From Saprospiraceae bacterium (GTDB lineage Bacteria; Bacteroidota; Bacteroidia; Chitinophagales; Saprospiraceae), in assembly GCA_016710625.1 (NCBI GenBank), contig JADJVK010000054.1:103043-167042 (forward strand): a DNA stretch of 64,000 nt, given 5' to 3'. The translations under genes and the position numbers were made by a program. How positions within the stretch are numbered: position 1 is the stretch's first letter; every line of letters begins with the position of its first letter. Below the pieces are notes generated by a model. That model was not told the origin of the DNA, ran no database searches, and was given only the letters and a program-made list of their open reading frames with translations. This document shows positions 59,103 to 64,000 of this stretch, piece by piece.

Positions 59103-59680
59103 TTATTTTAAATTTGCTAATAATAAATTGAAAGTGTTTATGCTCTGCTGATAATCTTGATTACTTTTTGCTTTAGTTAGGAGACCATAGAATGTTGCAT
59201 GTAATAACTCTGTGATAGATCTAGAATCAATATCATTTTTAAGCTACCTTCTGCTTGAGCAGCTTTTACTGTTGGCTCGATAGCATCTATGAATTTATCG
59301 AATTCTATAGACGATAATTTTCCAATAATTGGATTTACAGCACCTAATTCAGACATGATATTATTGATAAAACATCCTATAAATTGATTTTTGGGTTGTG
59401 CCTCAAACATTTTAGTATAAAAATTTTGCAATCTTTCTAAAGCAGTTATTTCAACATTTGAGTTTAATTCATTTTGAATCCTTTTTACATTATTTGCACC
59501 ATAAAGCATTACAGTTTCTATCAAAAACTGCTCTTTGCTTTTGAAAGAATGATAAAATGCACCTTTAGTCATCCCTGTTGTTTTACAAATTTCATCAATT
59601 CCCAAACTAGAATATCCCTTCTTGCAAAACAAACCAAGACCAACTTTTATAACATTTTCTTTATCATGTTTAAGATTCAT
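59103..59680 (-). pseudogene. TetR-family regulator, C-terminus frame-shifted
   Basis: The N-terminal helix-turn-helix is clear: KVGLGLFCKKGYSSLGIDEICKTTGMTKGAFYHSFKSKEQFL. The ligand domain runs to AQAEGSLK and then, with one more A in the run at about 59236, would continue NDIDSRSITELLHATFYGLL to a TAA at 59103. As written it stops at 59177. It lies upstream of the SRPBCC and DUF1330 genes on the same strand and probably represses them. Confidence 0.85.
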
Positions 59681-59783
59681 TTATAATTTAATTGAGTTTG
59701 TTGGTGCAAAGATATTCAAACAGAACGGTCGGTACAAATTATTTTCTACAAAATTTTTAACTTTTTTGATGAATTTATTTTAA

Positions 59784-60588
59784 TTAAATGATTATCAGAT
59801 AATTAGGTGAGTAGTTATTTGTAATTAAAATTTTGAATATAAAAATATGGATGTGTTTGAAACTATTTGTGTCTTCATAACTTCTCTTTCTAAATGTTTT
59901 TTGCCAATCAATAGCAGGTTCAGAATAAAATCGAACTTTGATTTTTTGTAAATAACTTAAATTTTGAAATTCATTTTTTGATAAAAGAAACGGTGAATAT
60001 TTTTTATATGGTGAAAGTTTTTCTTTTGGATTTCCTAATTCGGATGTAAATAATTCGTTTAAAAAGTTCGCTTCATTTAAGGCATCTTCATTACTTTTTT
60101 TAACAATTTCTTTTTGGGCATTTTCATACAATTTCTCCAAATCTATTGGGGCATCAACTACAAAAACGCCTTTTAAATCAATTTTTGAGTTTGTAAAAAC
60201 AATATAATTTGATAATAATAAAGCGACATTTCCACCACTTGAAAATCCTCCGAAATAAATATTTTTATTTTTTAATTGATGATTATTGATAATGTTTTTA
60301 ATTAAATCAACTATATCATTTTTGTCCTGATCATTTAACCATAATTTTTGGTTAATATCCAAAAGTATTGTTGTAATTCCTTCATTTTCAATGCCATTTA
60401 AAAACTTTGCCTCAGATTTTGTATTTTCAATATCGCAAGGAAAACATGGAAATAGTATTAAGATGGCATTCTGCTTTTGAGCAATTTTAATTCATAATGA
60501 TCCTCGATAATTTTATCCGAAGGATTGTGCAAAAATATATATGAAATAACAAAAATATGAACGAAAAATATTGTTTTAAATGGCTCAT
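59784..60588 (-). pseudogene. Alpha/beta hydrolase (esterase-like), frame-broken
   Basis: The intact core (59784-60362) has the nucleophile elbow GGFSSGGNVALLLSN and GVFVVDAPIDLEKLYE. The N-terminal part lies in shifted frames up to an ATG at 60588: QKQNAILILFPCFPC and ENTKSEAKFLNGIENEGIT continue directly into the core. The C-terminal residues after AIDWQK are also probably out of register. It would be an exported or cytoplasmic serine hydrolase of about 260 residues. Substrate unknown. Confidence 0.65.
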
Positions 60589-60694
60589 TTGTCTATAATT
60601 GTTTGTATTTAGTTTGATATCTATATACAAATATAAACATTTTCAAAATAATATTTATGTAGTTTTAATGTTTTATTAATTAATTATTTGAATT

Positions 60695-61745
60695 TCAATC
60701 TTTCATGGACTTCTCTAAATCATCAAATGGTATGATTGATTTTACTCCATAATCAGCAACGGGCCATGATTGCAAAATCGTTTTAACATCTAATTTTAAG
60801 TTTTTGATAGCATTATACAAGCCTGCTTGTCTACTTCTTGCTTTTTAATCGGACTTCTTTGGCAATCCATGCTAAATCGTCTTGAAAAACTACTTTTTCA
60901 TTTGGAAAGTAATAAATTAAATAATCAATTGTATGATCGGATTGTTTTCCGATAAAATAAATTTTCATTTCGAAATTATCATCTTTGATGCTTAATGAGT
61001 CATTTATTAATTTGGTTACTAATGGTTTAGGTTCCATTTCAAGTTTGTCAGGATTTAATGAATGTTTAGAATCTACAAGATATTGCAGATAATCTTTATT
61101 ATACGAAGAACAAATAATAGTAGCTCCATCATGAACAAATGGTCGAACGCCCCCCAAATAATGTTCATGGAAATGACCAAATACAAAATATTTAATAGGT
61201 TTATTCGGTGCAATTTTCTTAGCTTCAGAGATGATTAAATCACCATTTTGACTATTTAAAGGAGCTTCCGCTATCAATAGAAAATCTGCAAATTCTACAA
61301 GTAAAACTCGATCATCCGTATGTTTTAATTCTAATAATTGAATATGGTCGCTGTATTTAATATGTTCAATAGATGATTTAATTGATTCATTATCAGTCAT
61401 TTTATAATCCTTTGGATGTTCAAGTATTATCGGATTTTCGTTTGTGATTAGCGATATTAAAATTTCAACTTCATCAATTATTTTGCAATTATATTTTTCA
61501 ATTGATATATTTTTAGGAATATTCAATTGATCTATTTTTACATAATTGGAATATTTAAAAGTTGTCAAAACATCTCCAAATAATGCATCATCATTCAAAA
61601 TAGAAACTTGATCTAGTGTTTTTTCTTTATTTGAAATATATAATCTTACAATTGACTGATTTATAGGTGTCTTATATATTGTGAATTCTTTATTAATGGA
61701 GTCTGGTTGTATCTTTTTATTTATGTCATTGCTAATATTTGACTA
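60695..61745 (-). pseudogene. Metallo-beta-lactamase-fold protein, main part, frame-broken
   Basis: The core 60831-61598 carries the MBL-like motif FGHFHEHYLGG (residues about 148-158) and the later SDHTIDYLIYYFPNEKVVFQDDL. Compared with the usual HxHxDH, the Asp-His pair reads His-Tyr. The frame is open upstream to about 61745 (KIQPDSINKEFTIYKTPINQS). Past the first stop at 60831 a shifted frame continues RQAGLYNAIKNLKLDVKTIL to a TGA at 60695-60697. Together with the signal-peptide piece upstream, this makes one exported protein. Confidence 0.6.
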
Positions 61746-61874
61746 TTTGTAACCTTACTTAAAGACTTATCTCCATAATCCTGAAATAGTAGAAACTGAG
61801 AATTAAAATCCGTTTTCGAACTATATTTCCTATTAGAATTTTGAATTGTATCTACTTTCTTAAATTGATTTTAT

Positions 61875-62093
61875 TTATCCAAATATTTCCAAATCCATTA
61901 TAATCAGTTGTTTCCCAGGTTTAAAGTTATGATTTAGTTCATGCAACTTTTCAGAATAATTGAAATATAAATAATCACTTTTTATTGGCTCTACTTGGTT
62001 TTTCCAACATTTAATTAATAGATTATTAATATTTTTTGCAAAAATGACATTTTGAAAAATGAATAAAACAAGAATAAACGACCTGAACTTCAT
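61875..62093 (-). pseudogene. Signal-peptide part of the MBL-fold protein
   Basis: ATG at 62093 gives MKFRSFILVLFIFQNVIFAK, a signal peptide, followed by LHELNHNFKPGKQLI. The sequence between 61745 and 61875 codes in mixed frames. The order of N-terminal piece and MBL core matches a periplasmic metallo-hydrolase. Confidence 0.5.
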
Positions 62094-62119
62094 AATTTTT
62101 TTTTCACAAAGTTCAAGCA

Positions 62120-62702
62120 TTAAAATATTAGAATCTTGTAGGATATTGCGATACTAAAATGTAGTTTCGAAGTAGTTTTTGAATAATTATATGGCGATAT
62201 TCCATAATATTTATTGAAAAACTTCGTAAAACTGCTTTGGTCATAAAACCCACATTCTAAAGCAACTTCAACTAACGGCATTTTTTGCTGAATCATGGTT
62301 TTGATTTATCCAATCGATGCATAATTATATAGTTTAGAGGAGTTAAACCTGTTGAAGATTTGAACTGGCGAATTAATTTAAATTTATCAATTTTAAATTT
62401 TTCTGAAATATTCGATAAGCTCAATTTTTCATATAAATTTTCATGTATAAATGAACTTATGGCATCCATTTTACCATCTATTGATTGTGAATGCTGTTTT
62501 TTATTGTTTTTTAAATGTGTGGTTAGCAAGTAAGTAACTATATTTTCTAATTGAAGATTTTTATCTTGTAGTTCGTTATTATGAAAGTTAATCAATGACT
62601 TACAAAGCTTATCGTCATAAATTAGATTATTGAATTCCAGCCTATTAGGGATAGGTATGTTTGTTTTTGCAAATGAAATGCAAAATATCTTAATGAATAT
62701 AA
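62120..62702 (-). pseudogene. AraC-family transcription regulator, frame-broken
   Basis: The first DNA-binding helix-turn-helix is intact in 62293-62595 (ISSFIHENLYEKLSLSNISEKF, IDKFKLIRQFKSSTGLTPLNYI). The second HTH follows in a shifted frame (MPLVEVALECGFYDQSSFTKFFNKYYGISPYNY) to a TAA at 62120-62122. Upstream, the same frame is open to about 62702 with part of the ligand domain (PNRLEFNNLIYDDKLCKSL). It lies directly upstream of the MBL-fold gene and may regulate it. Confidence 0.75.
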
Positions 62703-63222
62703 CTAGTCAGAAAGGAACAATTGTCCTTATCAAAATTTTGGTTAGAATGTCTCAAATTGGTTAAATATGATAACTTAATTAGAAAAAGCAATCTGTTCAT
62801 TTTTCCGGAAATTCTTATTTTTTCAACTCCTTCAGTAAATTATTCCAATACTAAATGGAATCCTTGAAAATGATACGGAAATTCCTTATTTTTGAAAGTC
62901 TTCACTCAATTCCAAGCCATAAAATTGGTAATTTTTGTCGTCTTTACTTTCAAAAATAAAATATTTTAAAGTAAAAATACCACCACAAAATGATTATCTG
63001 TTAATAAATTGATAATAAAATGTTATTTATTTAAAAGGATTGTAATGTAAAAAAAAGAAATAAACACAACAATTTCCGAAGTTTCAAAATATATTAAACA
63101 ACACTTTTAACAAATCAACAACTACAATTCAACAAATCCAACATATCAACTCCCAAAAATTCGGAATCCACAACTCCACAACTCCACAACTCCACAAATC
63201 AACAACTCCACAACTCCAACAA
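62703..63222. other. Region without a recognisable gene
   Basis: About 520 bases with scattered stops in all frames. It may hold the AraC N-terminus in broken frames up to about 62800. Beyond that I see no gene, only a low-complexity repeat at 63166-63214. Confidence 0.5.
63166..63214. repeat. Short tandem repeat, unit CAACTCCAC
   Basis: About five imperfect 9-base units (CAACTCCAC with CAAATCAAC variants) in a row beside the 3' end of the TonB-like gene. Low-complexity, with no spacer structure. Confidence 0.7.
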
Positions 63223-63774
63223 CTATTTAACTTGAAAATTAAAATCAATCCAACCGCATTGAACTTCCGAGCCTTCTGCAAATTTGAATTTTTTTGCAGC
63301 TTCCGCACCTTTATCAGCAAATATCCATCGGTTGTGGTTGATCGCAGTTGAGTAAAATTAGCGAAATCACATTTCAGATGCATCAGCACAAACTTTATTG
63401 TGTTTTACCTGCTTGACTATTATCAACAATTTTGGTGGTTTGTATTTTTTGCAGGTCTTCCGCCCAATCCCCCTGCAGTGTAAGCTCCAATTCAGAACCA
63501 GAACCGCCTCCCGCTTTGAGTCACCTTTTCCAGGAGTACCTTCTATATTTTTCTCATTCAGGTCCCCATTCGGATCGCCGCCATTACCAGGTTGCCACTA
63601 TTTCCACTTCCTTTTCCAGATAGGCCACCACCTCGCATGTCTTTATATTTATTCTTCTTAGCGTCATAATCCGCTTTTTAATACCAATAAGATAAGTAAT
63701 AAGTGAATAATCAGACTTATTGCTATTGCTTTTGGATTCTCATTATGTCGTGGAACAGAATTTTCTGAAACCAT
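63223..63774 (-). pseudogene. TonB-like energy transducer, heavily frame-broken
   Basis: Piecing frames together from an ATG at 63774 gives MVSENSVPRHNENPKAIAIS, a single membrane helix, and ADYDAKKNKYKDMRGGGLSG. A Gly/Ser/Asn/Pro-rich linker (NPGNGGDPNGDLNEKNIEG) follows, then ELELTLQG and a C-terminal domain ending GSEVQCGWIDFNFQVK at a TAG. This is the TonB or biopolymer-transport transducer layout. At least four indels are needed over 550 bp, so local sequence quality is poor. GC content is a little higher than in the surroundings. Confidence 0.6.
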
Positions 63775-63838
63775 TTTTTATTATTTATATAAATTTAATA
63801 ATTAATTGAGGTAAAGAATAGATGTTTTTTTGAATTAC

Positions 63839-64000
63839 TTATTTCGTTGGCTCATGCAACAGATCGCTCGATTCCATACTTGCTCTTTCTATTCTATTGA
63901 TAACTCTATCGCTCGTCATTGTCAAAAATGTAGTATCCTAAAAATGCCAAAATACCTGCACCATCAACCTGATGCTGAGGTATCATTTTTTGATACAATC
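63839..64000 (-). pseudogene. ExbB/TolQ/MotA-like protein, C-terminal end, partial
   Basis: The last residues, SDRVINRIERASMESSDLLHEPTK before a TAA at 63839, match the C-terminal helix of MotA/TolQ/ExbB proton-channel proteins in Bacteroidota. Upstream to the window edge the frame changes at least once. It lies 65 bp before the TonB-like gene, fitting a TonB energy-transduction operon, although an ExbD gene is not seen between them. Confidence 0.45.

Noticed and set aside
63166..63214. CAACTCCAC repeat as a CRISPR or attachment site
   Set aside because: The units are contiguous 9-mers without spacers and show no flanking inverted repeats. It is simple low-complexity DNA.
63398..63661. Plus-strand frame of 87 residues
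   Set aside because: Its sequence is low-quality, with many Phe/Pro/Ser. The opposite strand gives TonB-like protein sequence across the same bases.

Overview
The window is AT-rich DNA from a member of the Bacteroidota, probably a Saprospiria/Chitinophagia/Cytophagia-like lineage. The evidence is type IX secretion cargo with both type A and type B (CHU_C-like) sorting tails, the bacillithiol enzyme BshC, TAnnTTTG-type -7 promoter elements, ribosome-site-poor starts, and KDO synthesis (kdsA), which implies a Gram-negative envelope. No rRNA, CRISPR array or insertion sequence was seen. One tRNA, tRNA-Leu(CAA), is present.

Layout. 0-11.8 kb holds envelope and housekeeping genes: a TPR protein, an outer-membrane barrel, a GT39 transferase with bshC, a patatin-like protein, a T9SS cargo protein, a broken MsbA-like ABC exporter and a START-domain protein. 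12.1-16.9 kb is one very large, frame-broken defence-type gene: DUF4011-like region, SF1 helicase, Vsr/DUF559-like nuclease and a GreA/GreB-C-like tail. 17.2-21.4 kb holds a D-2-hydroxyacid dehydrogenase, ribD and a frame-broken lysS. 21.5-30.3 kb holds a giant repeat-rich T9SS adhesin, kdsA and a lamin-tail secreted protein. 30.3-33.6 kb holds a deoxynucleoside kinase, folK, tRNA-Leu, hscB and rseP.

33.9-54.3 kb is an exopolysaccharide locus headed by its own signalling module. The module is a sigma-54 activator (REC-AAA+-Fis), a FIST sensor protein, a PAS-rich hybrid kinase ending in HPt, and a stand-alone receiver. Wza, a Wzc with a degenerate kinase domain, Wzx, a Wzy/ligase, glycosyltransferases, a hexapeptide acyltransferase, a three-domain phosphotransferase/nucleotidyltransferase/thymidylate-kinase-like fusion and a WecA/MraY-type initiator follow.

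The most interesting signal is regulatory. A palindrome TTCCA-N5-TGGAA occurs five times, only in intergenic DNA, at 39461, 46372, 51887, 54325 and 57934. In four cases a GGCA(C/T) box resembling a sigma-54 -24 element lies a fixed 53 or 54 bp downstream. Three copies precede polysaccharide genes. Two precede stretches with no gene that end in strong intrinsic terminators, which suggests co-regulated non-coding RNAs, one of them about 130 nt. The sigma-54 activator at 33898 is the obvious candidate to read these sites.

55.1-57.6 kb holds a B12-binding radical SAM enzyme and a 57-residue basic protein. 58.3-64.0 kb holds DUF1330-like, SRPBCC, TetR, hydrolase, metallo-beta-lactamase-fold, AraC, TonB-like and ExbB-like genes, most of them broken by frameshifts.

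Many genes, including the essential lysS, are split by one-base indels, often in short homopolymers. This looks more like consensus error in the assembly than biological decay, and error density rises toward the right end. Three genes (patatin-like, D-2-hydroxyacid dehydrogenase, a GT4 transferase) also seem to lack internal segments.
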